Source: Ruminococcaceae bacterium UBA7127 (GTDB taxonomy: Bacteria > Bacillota > Clostridia > Oscillospirales > Acutalibacteraceae). Taken from it: a DNA stretch of 64,000 bases. The stretch covers positions 37,324 to 101,323 of the forward strand of contig DKXL01000016.1 of NCBI GenBank assembly GCA_002493005.1, given 5' to 3'. Made by a program: the position numbers and the translations under genes. A model generated the notes under the pieces. The model was not told where the DNA came from. It saw only the letters and a list, made by a program, of their open reading frames with translations, and did not search any database. Positions 25,642 to 34,649 of the stretch are shown one piece after another. Positions within the stretch are counted from its first letter, which is position 1. Each line of letters opens with the position of its first letter.

Positions 25642-25684
25642 ATAAATATACAATTTTCGTACAATATTTACAGGAGGCTGCAAA

Positions 25685-26263
25685 ATGAATGGTATGATAA
25701 AAAAATATATACCTTATGCTATTGTAATTTTCTTGATTTATATGCTTATTCCGCTTATGTTCCTACCTCAGTCAATGAAAAACTTTTCGGCAATCGCATA
25801 TGATTTTATTTTTCCGATAACCGCCAGCGCCTGCGCGGCAATTTATTGCTCAAAACACGGGCTTGACTTTTTGTTTGCACTTATCGCCCCGATAATATAT
25901 CTGCCTAGTATGTTGATATACAACGGCGGCTTTGCTTCAAAAAACATCACAACAAACCTTATATTACTTGTTGTTTATCTTGTGGCAGGCATTTTCGGCC
26001 TTTTTCTCGGTGATCTTGCATTTGGTGACAAGCGCCGCAAACAAGAGAAAAAAGAAAAAGAAGAAGCCGAAAAAATGTTGCTTGAGGCAAAACACAGAGA
26101 TGAAATCGAGCTTGAAAAACTGACAAATTCGCTAAACAGCCATGATGACATCGACGACGATTTTGATTATGATAAATACCTGTCCGATATTGACAAACCT
26201 TCAAATTCATATGAAAAAGAAATTGACGACATCTTAAACGAATTTGGTTCATCAAGCAAATAA
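25685..26263 (+). CDS. Uncharacterised four-segment membrane protein with charged tail
   Basis: Not recognised. The 192-aa protein has four predicted membrane segments in residues 5-115 (YAIVIFLIYMLIPLMF, a second around 40-55, a third around 60-75, and LILLVVYLVAGIFGLFLGD). A cytoplasmic tail follows: a Lys/Glu coiled-coil-like stretch (about 118-150) and an acidic end rich in Asp and Ser. AGGAGG lies 7 bp before the ATG. It stands alone between mgtE (divergent) and a terminator, so it forms a single-gene unit. The topology would suit a small membrane regulator or scaffold, but nothing shows a function. Confidence 0.75.
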   Translation: MNGMIKKYIPYAIVIFLIYMLIPLMFLPQSMKNFSAIAYDFIFPITASACAAIYCSKHGLDFLFALIAPIIYLPSMLIYNGGFASKNITTNLILLVVYLVAGIFGLFLGDLAFGDKRRKQEKKEKEEAEKMLLEAKHRDEIELEKLTNSLNSHDDIDDDFDYDKYLSDIDKPSNSYEKEIDDILNEFGSSSK

Positions 26264-26318
26264 TTCACTAAAATACAGGTTGTAATTTGGCTTACACACA
26301 AAATCGAACAACAAATTA

Positions 26319-26347
26319 ACGGCAGAGAAAACTCTGCCGTTTTTTTG
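26319..26347 (+). terminator. Terminator of the 192-aa membrane protein gene
   Basis: Stem ACGGCAGAG/CTCTGCCGT (26319-26327 with 26332-26340), then a T-run. Confidence 0.9.
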
Positions 26348-26407
26348 CATTTTAGTTCTATATTGCCGCTTAAAAAATCAACTCTTCCAAGCAAAGCATT
26401 ACAGAGA

Positions 26408-26830
26408 TTATAAATTCACAAATTGCTTCTCGTCAAAATTAGTTTCCATTGACCATTGAGTTGCAATTCCGTTTTTCAGACAAAATATTTGCAAAAGTCC
26501 GTCAATACCATTTGCTTTCCACGCCTGCAAAAACTTTCTTGTGGGGTGAGCAAAAATTTCCTCACGCAGCTTTTTATCATTTTCAACCTGAACCAACTCT
26601 CCTGTAACTCTGATTTGGCAGTTGCTCCCCTGAAAGCAAAGTTCAACCTTGGGATTTCTCTTTATTTGTTTAAAAACATCTTTCGTTGAGGCTGTGTGAA
26701 AAATTATTCCGTTTTCATCAGCTCTATACAGCAACATTCCTCTAACCCTTGGCTGGTCACCGTCCATAGTTGCAATGTGAAACACGGGGTTTTCATTCAT
26801 TAACTTAAAAATTTCCTGTTTTGAAAGCAT
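26408..26830 (-). CDS. Pyridoxamine 5'-phosphate oxidase-family flavoprotein
   Basis: A 140-aa split-barrel flavin-binding protein of the PPOX class. It contains NENPVFHIATMDGDQPRVRGM at the start, then GIIFHTASTKDVFKQIKRNPKVELCF (about 46-71) and a C-terminal QWSMETNFDEKQF. Small members of this group bind FMN or F420-like cofactors and often act as general reductases; the true substrate is unknown. AAGGAGG lies 8 bp before the ATG. It is downstream of the AraC-type regulator on the same strand (108-bp gap), so the two may be linked. Confidence 0.85.
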   Translation of the reverse strand: MLSKQEIFKLMNENPVFHIATMDGDQPRVRGMLLYRADENGIIFHTASTKDVFKQIKRNPKVELCFQGSNCQIRVTGELVQVENDKKLREEIFAHPTRKFLQAWKANGIDGLLQIFCLKNGIATQWSMETNFDEKQFVNL

Positions 26831-26938
26831 ATTTATTTCCTCCTTGCGCTTTTATAGCTAACATTATAATGTAGAAAATCAAAGTCTGCTTTCAAAATAG
26901 CACCATAATTTTTCAAAATCCGCGCAATATACCAACGC

Positions 26939-27820
26939 TTACTCCATATATCTGTCTCTATATTCAGTAGGCGACATATGAACTGTCTTTTTAAAGCAGG
27001 ATGTAAAGTGAGCGCTGCTGCCAAAACCGCACCTGTCTGCAATCACTGTTATAGTAATATCCTTTCTTCTGAGCAAAATCTTTGATTTTGCTATTCTTGT
27101 TTCAATCAGATATTCAATAGGTGTAACCGCGGTTTCTCGTCTGAATATCCTGTTAAAATTTGATTCGGACATATAAGCAATATCCGCCAAATCCTTTACA
27201 GTAATGTTCTCACTGAAATGCTGCTCAATATATTGCTGAACTCTGCCGATTGAGTAATTTGATGACACAGACCTCATATCAACGGTTTCACCAAGGATAC
27301 TTCTGATTATCCAATGCGTCATAAGAGTCACCTGCGCACTCAGGGTTATATCCGAGTTGTTCATACCCTTGCTGTACTCAAAAGCAAATGTATTAAGCGT
27401 TTTTAGAATATCGCTGCAAACCGCAAACTGCCGACCCTCAAATCTTGGAATATCGTCACTGTAAAGGCGGTATTGCTCATCAAAATATTCCTTGTCAATC
27501 ATAATGCAATAATATCTGTTAAGTCCCTGCGATATTACTCCGCATGGAGTACCGGGTGAAACAATTTCAGCAAAATAATGCTTGCTTTTTATTTCTATCT
27601 CAGGCTCAATTCCCAAATCCTGCTCAAAAAACACTATAACTATCATATATGCAGGAAACCTGCGGCTTTTCTTAATCAAATCTCCGCTGTTCTCTGAATT
27701 CGGAATAAACAATCCCAACTTGTTATGAACATAAACTTCAAAATTTTTTAGTTCATCATCTTTGATGTCATTGCCCAAAAAAGATTTTACCAAATCCAAC
27801 TCTTTCAAAAAATCACCCAC
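26939..27820 (-). CDS. AraC-family transcriptional regulator
   Basis: The C-terminal 100 residues form the double helix-turn-helix of the family (RVQQYIEQHFSENITVKDLA, SNFNRIFRRETAVTPIEYL, IADRCGFGSSAHFTSCFKK). The N-terminal 170 residues are a sensory domain of cupin-like size, with a Cys- and Pro-rich middle (EIVSPGTPCGVI). The start is unclear: GTG at 27820, or TTG at 27808 with GGTGAT before it. It lies just downstream of nifJ (same strand, 69 bp, with a hairpin between), and upstream of the PPOX gene. Its target cannot be told from sequence. Confidence 0.88.
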   Translation of the reverse strand: MGDFLKELDLVKSFLGNDIKDDELKNFEVYVHNKLGLFIPNSENSGDLIKKSRRFPAYMIVIVFFEQDLGIEPEIEIKSKHYFAEIVSPGTPCGVISQGLNRYYCIMIDKEYFDEQYRLYSDDIPRFEGRQFAVCSDILKTLNTFAFEYSKGMNNSDITLSAQVTLMTHWIIRSILGETVDMRSVSSNYSIGRVQQYIEQHFSENITVKDLADIAYMSESNFNRIFRRETAVTPIEYLIETRIAKSKILLRRKDITITVIADRCGFGSSAHFTSCFKKTVHMSPTEYRDRYME

Positions 27821-27842
27821 AGCTTAATACTTAATATAACAA

Positions 27843-27863
27843 TGGGGCGGATAAACCGCCCCA
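27843..27863 (-). terminator. Probable terminator of nifJ
   Basis: Perfect stem TGGGGCGG/CCGCCCCA (27843-27850 with 27856-27863) between the nifJ stop and the AraC gene. On the minus strand it is followed by TTGTTATATT, a weak U-run, so some read-through into the AraC gene is possible. Confidence 0.65.
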
Positions 27864-27889
27864 TAATTTTATATTTTTGCTTACTGAAA

Positions 27890-30800
27890 TTATTCAGCAT
27901 CCTCAAAACTTGCAAGCTTTTCAAGGTGAGCATACTTCTGCTCTGCAACCTTTTCAGCCTGAGTAAAGAGTTTTTCTGCTCTTTCAGGGAATGCACGTGT
28001 AAGTGAGTTATAACGAACCTCACCCATAATGAAGTCACGGTAAGAAGCTGAAGGAGCTTTGCTGTCGAGCATAAACGGATTTTTGCCCTCATCAGCAAGA
28101 CGTGGGTCATAACGGAAGATGTTCCAGTAACCTGCGTCAACTGCCTTCTTCTCCTCGAGCTGAGCAATGCCCATACCGCCCTTGATACCATGGTTGATAC
28201 ATGGAGCGTAGCAGATGATAAGTGAAGGACCGTTGTAGCTTTCAGCCTCAACCATAGCCTTGAGAACCTGGTTGTTGTCAGCGCCCATAGCACACTGTGC
28301 AACATAAACATAACCATAGCTCATTGCAATAGCTGCAAGGTCTTTCTTCTTAACAGCCTTACCTGCAGCAGCAAACTGTGCAACCGAACCAACAGGTGTA
28401 GCCTTTGAAGCCTGACCGCCTGTGTTAGAATAAACCTCTGTATCAAATACGAGGATATTTACGTTTTCGCCTGATGCGATTACGTGGTCAAGACCGCCGA
28501 AGCCGATATCATAAGCCCAGCCGTCGCCGCCGAATATCCACATTGACTTCTTAGCAAGTTCATCCTTGTCAACCAATGTCTTCTTAACAAGCTCGCCAAC
28601 CTTAGCGTCATCTGTGTTCTTCTCGAGTTCAGCGATAAGAGCATCAGTAGCAGGACGGCTTGCAGTTGAATCTGTAACTGTATCAAGGTAGTTCTGGCAA
28701 GCTGTCTTGAGGTCAGCACTGTCTGTATCCTTCTGAATACCCTCAACATACTCAATAAGTCTGTTGCGGATAGCCTTTTGACCGAGAGCCATACCAAGAC
28801 CGAACTCAGCGTTATCTTCAAACAGTGAGTTCTGCCAAGCAGGACCGTAGCCCTTCTTGTTCATTGTGTAAGGTGTAGCAGGAGCAGAAGCACCCCAAAT
28901 TGATGAACAGCCTGTTGCATTAGCAATGAACATTCTGTCACCAAAGAGCTGAGTAACGAGCTTAGCGTATGGTGTTTCACCACAGCCTGCGCAAGCGCCC
29001 GAGAACTCAAGGAGAGGCTGCTTAAACTGGCTTCCCTTTACGGTTGAGAACTTAAACTTCTCGTTAACCTCAGGCTTCTCGTCAAGGTCACGAGCATAAT
29101 CAAACACTGCCTGCTTTGGACGCTGTGAGTCGATTGGCTTCATTGTGAGAGCCTTCTCGCCCTTCTTGCCCGGACAAACCTGAGCACAAGCACCGCAGCC
29201 TGTACAGTCAAGTGTAGAAACTGTCATTACAAACTTGAGGTCCTTAAGACCGATCATAGGAATACCTGTTGTGCCCTGAGGAGCATTAGCAAGCTCTTCG
29301 TCAGTCATAGCAACAGGACGGATTACTGCGTGAGGACAAACGATTGAACATTTGTTACACTGAATACAGTTTTCTGAATTCCACTCAGGAACGTCAACTG
29401 CAATACCTCTCTTCTCAAATGCAGAAGAGCCGTTAGGAGCAGTACCGTCAACGTGATCCATAAATGAAGATACAGGAAGCTTGTTACCCATATAAGCGTT
29501 AACAGGCTTTAAGATGCCGTTTACGTAATCAACGAGTGCACCCTCACCCTGAACCTTGTCAGCAACAGCGTCGTCTGTGCAGTTAGCCCACTCAGCTGGA
29601 ATATCAACCTTCTTAAGGTCCTCCATACCGCGGTCAATAGCAGCGTAGTTCATATCTACGATAGCCTGACCCTTCTTCATATATGACTTCTTAGCAGCAG
29701 CCTTCATAAGCTCCTTAGCCTTGTCGGCAGGAATAATGTCGGCAATCTTAAAGAATGCAGACTGAAGCACTGTGTTAATACGTCCGCCAAGACCGATTTC
29801 CTTACCAATCTTGATACCGTCTATTGTATAGAAGTTGATGTTTCTCTCTGCAAGAATCTTCTTCATCTTGCCCGGAAGTCTTTGTGAAAGCTCATCAACA
29901 TCCCAAGCGCAGTTGAGAAGGAATGAGCCGCCTTCCTTAAGGTCATCAACGATGTCGTACTTGTCAACATATGATGGGTTGTGACAAGCAACAAAGTCAG
30001 CCTTTGAAATGTAGTAGGTTGACTTGATTGGTGTATCACCAAAACGAAGGTGAGAAACAGTAAGACCGCCTGACTTCTTTGAGTCATAAGCAAAGTAGCC
30101 CTGAGCGTACATATCTGTGTTGTCACCGATAATCTTGATTGAGTTCTTGTTAGCACCAACAGTACCGTCTGCGCCAAGACCCCAGAACTTACAGCTGTGT
30201 GTGCCCTTTGGAGTTGTGTCAGGGTTTTCAACAACAGGAAGTGAAAGGTTTGTAACGTCGTCAACGATGCCGATTGTAAATCTCTTCTTAGGAGCAGCGC
30301 TCTCAGCGTTTCTGTAAACAGCAATAATATCGCCCGGTGTTGTATCCTTTGAACCAAGACCGTATCTGCCTGTGAATACCTTTACGCCTGCAAAGTCAGA
30401 ACCGTTGATAGCAGCCAAAACATCAAGGTAAAGAGGCTCGCCGATTGAACCCGGCTCCTTTGTTCTGTCAAGAACAGAGATAGTCTTAACTGTCTTTGGA
30501 AGCTCGCTGAGCATATAGTCAGCAACGAACGGTCTGTAGAGGTGAACCTTAAGAAGACCAACCTTTTCACCTGCTGCATTAAGGTAATCAACAACCTCTT
30601 CGATACAGTCACAAGCTGAACCCATAGCAACAATAACGTGCTCTGCATCCTCAGCACCATAGTAGTTGAAAGGCTTGTAGTTAGTGCCGATTTTAGCATT
30701 AACCTTGTTCATATACTCAACAACTACTTCGGGAACTGCGTCGTAATACTTGTTACAAGCTTCTCTTGCCTGGAAGAAAATATCGTCGTTCTGAGCTGTA

Positions 30801-31450
30801 CCTCTTGTTACAGGGTGCTCAGGGTTAAGAGAACGGCGGCGGAAAGCCTCAACAGCATCCCAGTTAAGCATCTCGCCGAGGTCTTCGTAATCCCACTCTT
30901 CAATCTTCTGAATTTCGTGAGATGTTCTGAAACCGTCAAAGAAGTGGAGGAAAGGCACTCTGCCTTCGATTGCTGCAAGGTGAGCAACAGCCGCAAGATC
31001 CATACACTCCTGTGGGTTGTTTGAGCAAAGCATTGCATAACCTGTCTGACGGCAAGCATATATGTCTGAATGGTCGCCGAAAATTGAAAGAGCGTGGCTT
31101 GTAAGTGCACGAGCAGAAACGTGAATTACGCCCGGCAAAAGCTCGCCAGCCATCTTGTACATATTAGGAATCATCAGGAGCAAGCCCTGTGAAGCTGTGT
31201 ATGTAGTAGTAAGTGCGCCTGCTGCGAGTGAGCCGTGAACAGCACCTGATGCGCCGCCCTCAGACTGCATTTCTGTTACCTGAACTTCTCTTCCGAAAAG
31301 GTTTTTAGTGCCCTGTGCCGAAAACTTATCGGTAAGGTCAGCCATTACGGAAGAAGGTGTGATAGGATAGATAGCAGCAACGTCTGTAAACGCATAAGAA
31401 ACGTGAGCAACAGCGCTGTTACCATCCATGGTTTTCATTTTTCTTGCCAT
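27890..31450 (-). CDS. nifJ: Pyruvate:ferredoxin (flavodoxin) oxidoreductase
   Basis: Oxidises pyruvate to acetyl-CoA and CO2 and reduces ferredoxin, the main pyruvate route of anaerobes. The 1186-aa single-chain form has all domains in order. The N-terminal pyrimidine-binding domain (about residues 1-250) is followed by the transketolase-C-like domain (about 260-400) and the gamma domain (about 420-620). Two [4Fe-4S] clusters follow (CIQCNKCSIVCP about 690, CTGCGACAQVCP about 745). The TPP domain comes last (GACAGCGETPYAK about 820, GGDGWAYDIGFGG, SNTGGQASKATP). AAGGAGG precedes the ATG at 31450. Together with pflB it gives two ways to acetyl-CoA: one yielding reduced ferredoxin, one yielding formate. 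Confidence 0.97.
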   Translation of the reverse strand: MARKMKTMDGNSAVAHVSYAFTDVAAIYPITPSSVMADLTDKFSAQGTKNLFGREVQVTEMQSEGGASGAVHGSLAAGALTTTYTASQGLLLMIPNMYKMAGELLPGVIHVSARALTSHALSIFGDHSDIYACRQTGYAMLCSNNPQECMDLAAVAHLAAIEGRVPFLHFFDGFRTSHEIQKIEEWDYEDLGEMLNWDAVEAFRRRSLNPEHPVTRGTAQNDDIFFQAREACNKYYDAVPEVVVEYMNKVNAKIGTNYKPFNYYGAEDAEHVIVAMGSACDCIEEVVDYLNAAGEKVGLLKVHLYRPFVADYMLSELPKTVKTISVLDRTKEPGSIGEPLYLDVLAAINGSDFAGVKVFTGRYGLGSKDTTPGDIIAVYRNAESAAPKKRFTIGIVDDVTNLSLPVVENPDTTPKGTHSCKFWGLGADGTVGANKNSIKIIGDNTDMYAQGYFAYDSKKSGGLTVSHLRFGDTPIKSTYYISKADFVACHNPSYVDKYDIVDDLKEGGSFLLNCAWDVDELSQRLPGKMKKILAERNINFYTIDGIKIGKEIGLGGRINTVLQSAFFKIADIIPADKAKELMKAAAKKSYMKKGQAIVDMNYAAIDRGMEDLKKVDIPAEWANCTDDAVADKVQGEGALVDYVNGILKPVNAYMGNKLPVSSFMDHVDGTAPNGSSAFEKRGIAVDVPEWNSENCIQCNKCSIVCPHAVIRPVAMTDEELANAPQGTTGIPMIGLKDLKFVMTVSTLDCTGCGACAQVCPGKKGEKALTMKPIDSQRPKQAVFDYARDLDEKPEVNEKFKFSTVKGSQFKQPLLEFSGACAGCGETPYAKLVTQLFGDRMFIANATGCSSIWGASAPATPYTMNKKGYGPAWQNSLFEDNAEFGLGMALGQKAIRNRLIEYVEGIQKDTDSADLKTACQNYLDTVTDSTASRPATDALIAELEKNTDDAKVGELVKKTLVDKDELAKKSMWIFGGDGWAYDIGFGGLDHVIASGENVNILVFDTEVYSNTGGQASKATPVGSVAQFAAAGKAVKKKDLAAIAMSYGYVYVAQCAMGADNNQVLKAMVEAESYNGPSLIICYAPCINHGIKGGMGIAQLEEKKAVDAGYWNIFRYDPRLADEGKNPFMLDSKAPSASYRDFIMGEVRYNSLTRAFPERAEKLFTQAEKVAEQKYAHLEKLASFEDAE

Positions 31451-31539
31451 TGGAATAATCCTCCTTTAATAATCAAGCGGTACGCGGAGCATCTGTATTG
31501 CCCCTGCCGCAACAATGTGAAAATATAAATACGAATAAA

Positions 31540-31560
31540 CTGCACATAATCATTGTGCAG
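31540..31560. promoter_or_regulatory. Dyad in the nifJ leader
   Basis: CTGCACA (31540-31546) and TGTGCAG (31554-31560) form a perfect 7-bp inverted repeat around a 7-bp centre, between the nifJ promoter and start. It could be an operator or a leader hairpin; it does not fit the Rex consensus. Confidence 0.4.
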
Positions 31561-31579
31561 ACACATTGTATCAACCTAA

Positions 31580-31608
31580 ATTTTATCACTAAACTTACAG
31601 TTTGTAAA
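31580..31608 (-). promoter_or_regulatory. Promoter of nifJ
   Basis: On the minus strand TTTACA (31608-31603), 17-bp spacer, TAAAAT (31585-31580), with a leader of about 120 nt. Confidence 0.55.
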
Positions 31609-31662
31609 GTGTTTTATTCAAGAAATTATCGGTAAATCCAACATAAATTTACCTCATATTTT

Positions 31663-32325
31663 TTATTTTGCAATGTTTTCATTTTCTATGTATTTTATTG
31701 CCTGCGACAAATCCTCACACAAAAAATCAATCAAAGGCAAAACCTCATCTGTGGGTTGCAAAAAATCAGGCACCATAACGGTTTTCATTTTAGCAGCACT
31801 TGCTGATTTTATGCCGTTTATACTGTCCTCAAACGCCGCGCAGTTTTCGGGCGCAAGCTCCAATTTTTCGGCGGCAGTGAGGAACACCTCAGGGTGAGGT
31901 TTACCGTTTTTTACATCATCGCCGCACACAAAAGCATCAAAATAATCATATACATTTGCCATTTTAAGCAACTTTAATGCCGTTTGCGAAGAGGTTGAGG
32001 TCGCAAGCGAAATTTTAATATTCTGTGTTTTTAAATATTCAAGCATCTCAAACAAACCTTTTTTGACGGGGACTCCCTCGCGTTCTACACGCTCATAAAA
32101 TAACTGTCTTGATTTAGCCTTTAAAGTTTTGTAGTCAAAATCCCTGCCGTAGATACTTTTATAATACACCTCTGTTCTGTCAGCACGAAGTCCGACAGTA
32201 TTTTTATAAATATTAAGATTATACTCCAGCCCGATTTCATCAAGCATAGACTGCCAAATTTCATACACAAACCTTTCGCTGTCAAACATCAGCCCGTCCA
32301 TATCAAAAACCGCACCTTTAATCAT
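31663..32325 (-). CDS. HAD-superfamily hydrolase (beta-phosphoglucomutase/phosphatase type)
   Basis: The 220-aa protein has the HAD catalytic motifs: GAVFDMDGLMFDSE at the start with nucleophile and acid Asp (DMD), SLATSTS (about 113) for motif II, and the Lys/Asp region KNGKPHPEVF and FEDSINGIKSA (about 150-180). The helical cap inserted after motif I places it in the subgroup containing beta-phosphoglucomutase and small sugar-phosphate phosphatases; the substrate is unknown. The ATG at 32325 has GGAGGCG upstream, so the start at 32379 is rejected. It is divergent from the MATE exporter, with overlapping promoter regions. Confidence 0.88.
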   Translation of the reverse strand: MIKGAVFDMDGLMFDSERFVYEIWQSMLDEIGLEYNLNIYKNTVGLRADRTEVYYKSIYGRDFDYKTLKAKSRQLFYERVEREGVPVKKGLFEMLEYLKTQNIKISLATSTSSQTALKLLKMANVYDYFDAFVCGDDVKNGKPHPEVFLTAAEKLELAPENCAAFEDSINGIKSASAAKMKTVMVPDFLQPTDEVLPLIDFLCEDLSQAIKYIENENIAK

Positions 32326-32350
32326 AACAATCGCCTCCGTCAGTCTGTTA

Positions 32351-32379
32351 ATAATATCACAGTTATTGACAAAACACAA
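32351..32379 (-). promoter_or_regulatory. Promoter of the HAD hydrolase gene
   Basis: On the minus strand TTGTGT (32379-32374), 17-bp spacer, TATTAT (32356-32351). It lies back to back with the MATE promoter that starts at 32383. Confidence 0.5.
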
Positions 32380-32382
32380 ATG

Positions 32383-32411
32383 TTGAAATAAAAACTTTTA
32401 GATGCTATAAT
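32383..32411 (+). promoter_or_regulatory. Promoter of the MATE transporter gene
   Basis: TTGAAA (32383-32388), 17-bp spacer, TATAAT (32406-32411), 38 bp before the start codon. Confidence 0.65.
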
Positions 32412-32449
32412 CGTAACAATTATAAAATAAAAACTTACGGAGCAATGAT

Positions 32450-33802
32450 ATGACATCAGTTTACAGCAAACCGATTAAAGCGAATATAATACTTAAGTTC
32501 ACGCTTCCCACTATAATTATGATGATTTTAATGTCTATGTATACCGTTGCTGACGGTATCGTTGTAGCCAACTGTGTAGGAAGCGATGCATTGTCGGCAA
32601 TTAACATTGTGTATCCGTTCACGCTGATATTTATGGCGCTCAGCTTGATGTTTTCAACTGGGTCAAATGCGATTATAGCCAAAAAAATGGGTGAAGGCAA
32701 ACAAAATGAGGCAAACAGATTTATGTCCTCCGTCGTTATTGTCGCAACACTGTTTTCTGTTGCTCTGGCGATATTGTTTACAATATTTGCCGAACCGATG
32801 TATATGATGTTTGGTTCCGACAAAACAATTCTTCCGTATTGCATAGAATACGGCAACATAATGATTCCGTTCGGCTTTGTTACAACCTGGCAAATTCTTA
32901 ACCAATCGTATTTAATAACGGCAAACAAACCGAATACAATGCTTGTTTTTTCAATTTTGTCGGGACTGATCAATATAGCCCTTGATTTGTTGTTTATGGC
33001 GGTTTTAGACTGGGGAATTGTGGGTGCCGGAATCGGCACAATAGCAGGAATGGCAGTAGGTGCAATTCCTATCCTAATATTTTTCAACAAAAAATATTCC
33101 CTGCATTTTGGAAAGCCGATTTTTAACATAAAAGATATCTTGTTTTCAATGGCAAACGGTTCCTCGGAGGCAATCTCAAACCTTGCAACTGCTGTAACAA
33201 CGGCGCTGTTTAATATTCAAATGATGCGTTTTGAGGGGGCAACGGGTGTTGCCGCAATAAGCGCCGTGCTGTACATTCATTTTATCTTCACGGCTGTTTC
33301 GTTCGGATTCACTTCCGGAGTTTCGCCTGTAATCAGCTTTCATTACGGTGCCCAAAACACTGACAAGCTTCGAAAACTGTTTAAGCTGTGCATAAAAACC
33401 GAAACTATATTTTCCTTAATAATGCTGATACTTGCAGAAGTTTTTGCATATCCGCTTATACGGATTTTTTCGGCAGGAGATGTTGAATTTGAAAATATCG
33501 CATTAAACGGCTTTAGAATTTTTGCCGTAAACTATCTGCTCTGCGGAATAAATATTTTTGCCTCGGGTCTTTTCACCGCACTTAATAACGGAAAAATATC
33601 TGCAATTATTTCAATCACAAGAACATTTGTGATTGAGTGTATCGCAATGATTCTTCTGCCGTTTTTATTCGGAGAAAACGGTGTATGGGCGTCTATGCCC
33701 GTTGCCGAAGCGACTGCGCTTATTATCTCCATAACATTTATGATAGTGTATTCAAAAAGATACGGTCTTGTAAAATGCAATAAAAACATCAAAAATAATT
33801 GA
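32450..33802 (+). CDS. MATE-family multidrug/metabolite exporter
   Basis: A 450-aa inner-membrane protein with the twelve segments of the multidrug and toxin extrusion family, in two homologous halves. Family-like stretches are KFTLPTIIMMILMSMYTVADGIVVANCVG at the start and FGFTSGVSPVISFHYGAQN in the middle (second half start). These proteins use Na+ or H+ gradients to export cationic compounds or metabolites; the substrate cannot be predicted. The ATG has GGAGC upstream. The stop codon overlaps the promoter of the next gene, so the two are not necessarily co-transcribed. Confidence 0.92.
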   Translation: MTSVYSKPIKANIILKFTLPTIIMMILMSMYTVADGIVVANCVGSDALSAINIVYPFTLIFMALSLMFSTGSNAIIAKKMGEGKQNEANRFMSSVVIVATLFSVALAILFTIFAEPMYMMFGSDKTILPYCIEYGNIMIPFGFVTTWQILNQSYLITANKPNTMLVFSILSGLINIALDLLFMAVLDWGIVGAGIGTIAGMAVGAIPILIFFNKKYSLHFGKPIFNIKDILFSMANGSSEAISNLATAVTTALFNIQMMRFEGATGVAAISAVLYIHFIFTAVSFGFTSGVSPVISFHYGAQNTDKLRKLFKLCIKTETIFSLIMLILAEVFAYPLIRIFSAGDVEFENIALNGFRIFAVNYLLCGINIFASGLFTALNNGKISAIISITRTFVIECIAMILLPFLFGENGVWASMPVAEATALIISITFMIVYSKRYGLVKCNKNIKNN

Positions 33803-33827
33803 CTGTATACTAATGATGCGATATAAT
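33799..33827 (+). promoter_or_regulatory. Promoter of the DUF1275 gene, overlapping the MATE stop codon
   Basis: TTGACT (33799-33804) includes the TGA stop of the MATE gene; 17-bp spacer, TATAAT (33822-33827). Confidence 0.7.
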
Positions 33828-33884
33828 ATAGAGTTGGAACAAAAGTGTAACATTAAGTTAAAGGTGCAAAGAAGGAAGTCGTTA

Positions 33885-34586
33885 ATGAATATGGATAAAA
33901 AAAAGTATATCCTTCACTATGCAGTCAGCACATTGGGTGGCTTTTTCGGCGGATATGCCATTTTTAATCACTGTGACTTGTTTGGCAATGCGCAGACAGC
34001 CAATCTGATACACATAGTATGCAAAATTTTCAGCGCCGATTTCAGCGGATTAATTTTTCTTATAGCATCGCTTTTAACATACATTGCAGGCATTGTATTT
34101 TGTGTGCTGTCCGAACATTTTATAAAAATTGATTTGCGCATAATCAGCTTGGTGATGAGCGCAGCAGCAATAGGCATAATCGGATTTTTTCCTAATATAT
34201 CCAATCACTATGTTGCCCTTTTGCCTATACTTTTTGTAACGCCGATGCTGTGGAGTGCGTTTAGAACAGCCGGCAGCTATGTAACATCACCGATTTTCTC
34301 AACAAACAATCTGCGTGTAGCTACAGCCTCCACGACAAGCTATCTAATTACCAAGGATAAGAGTTTGTTGGCAAAAGCAAAGTTCTATTGGCTGACTATT
34401 GCAAGTTTTCACGCAGGAGTCGCAATGGCATGCGTGCTGAGCGTGTTCTTCAAAACGAACAGCATATGGTTTGGATTAATCAACGTAACCTTGGCAATAG
34501 CCGCATATCTGTGGGTAATAGGCTTTTCATATATCAACAAAAGAGCAAGACGTGCAAGGCACGCAATCTTTAATCATGCAAAGTAG
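33885..34586 (+). CDS. YoaK/DUF1275 family membrane protein
   Basis: A 233-aa protein with six or so membrane segments, of the DUF1275 (YoaK) family of unknown function. The family features are GGFFGGYAIFNHCDLFGNAQTANLIHI near the start (Gly-rich turn, TGN-like), a middle segment TPMLWSAFRTAG, and hydrophobic C-terminal helices. The ATG at 33885 has GGAAG 7 bp upstream; the longer frame from 33813 starts within the promoter region and is rejected. Ends directly in a terminator hairpin. Confidence 0.8.
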   Translation: MNMDKKKYILHYAVSTLGGFFGGYAIFNHCDLFGNAQTANLIHIVCKIFSADFSGLIFLIASLLTYIAGIVFCVLSEHFIKIDLRIISLVMSAAAIGIIGFFPNISNHYVALLPILFVTPMLWSAFRTAGSYVTSPIFSTNNLRVATASTTSYLITKDKSLLAKAKFYWLTIASFHAGVAMACVLSVFFKTNSIWFGLINVTLAIAAYLWVIGFSYINKRARRARHAIFNHAK

Positions 34587-34630
34587 GGCGAGGTGATAAC
34601 ACCCCGCCCTTAAGTTTTGCCTTGTTTTTT
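34585..34630 (+). terminator. Terminator of the DUF1275 gene
   Basis: Stem AGGGCGaGGTG/CACCcCGCCCT (34585-34595 with 34600-34610) that starts at the stop codon, followed by a T-rich stretch with TTTTTT at about 34625-34630. Confidence 0.75.
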
Positions 34631-34649
34631 CATAAATATAAAATATTAA

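Noticed and set aside
32461..33129. Minus-strand frame of 222 codons opposite the MATE gene
   Set aside because: The hydrophobic look comes from the complement of membrane-segment codons; the plus-strand frame has promoter, ribosome-binding site and full length.
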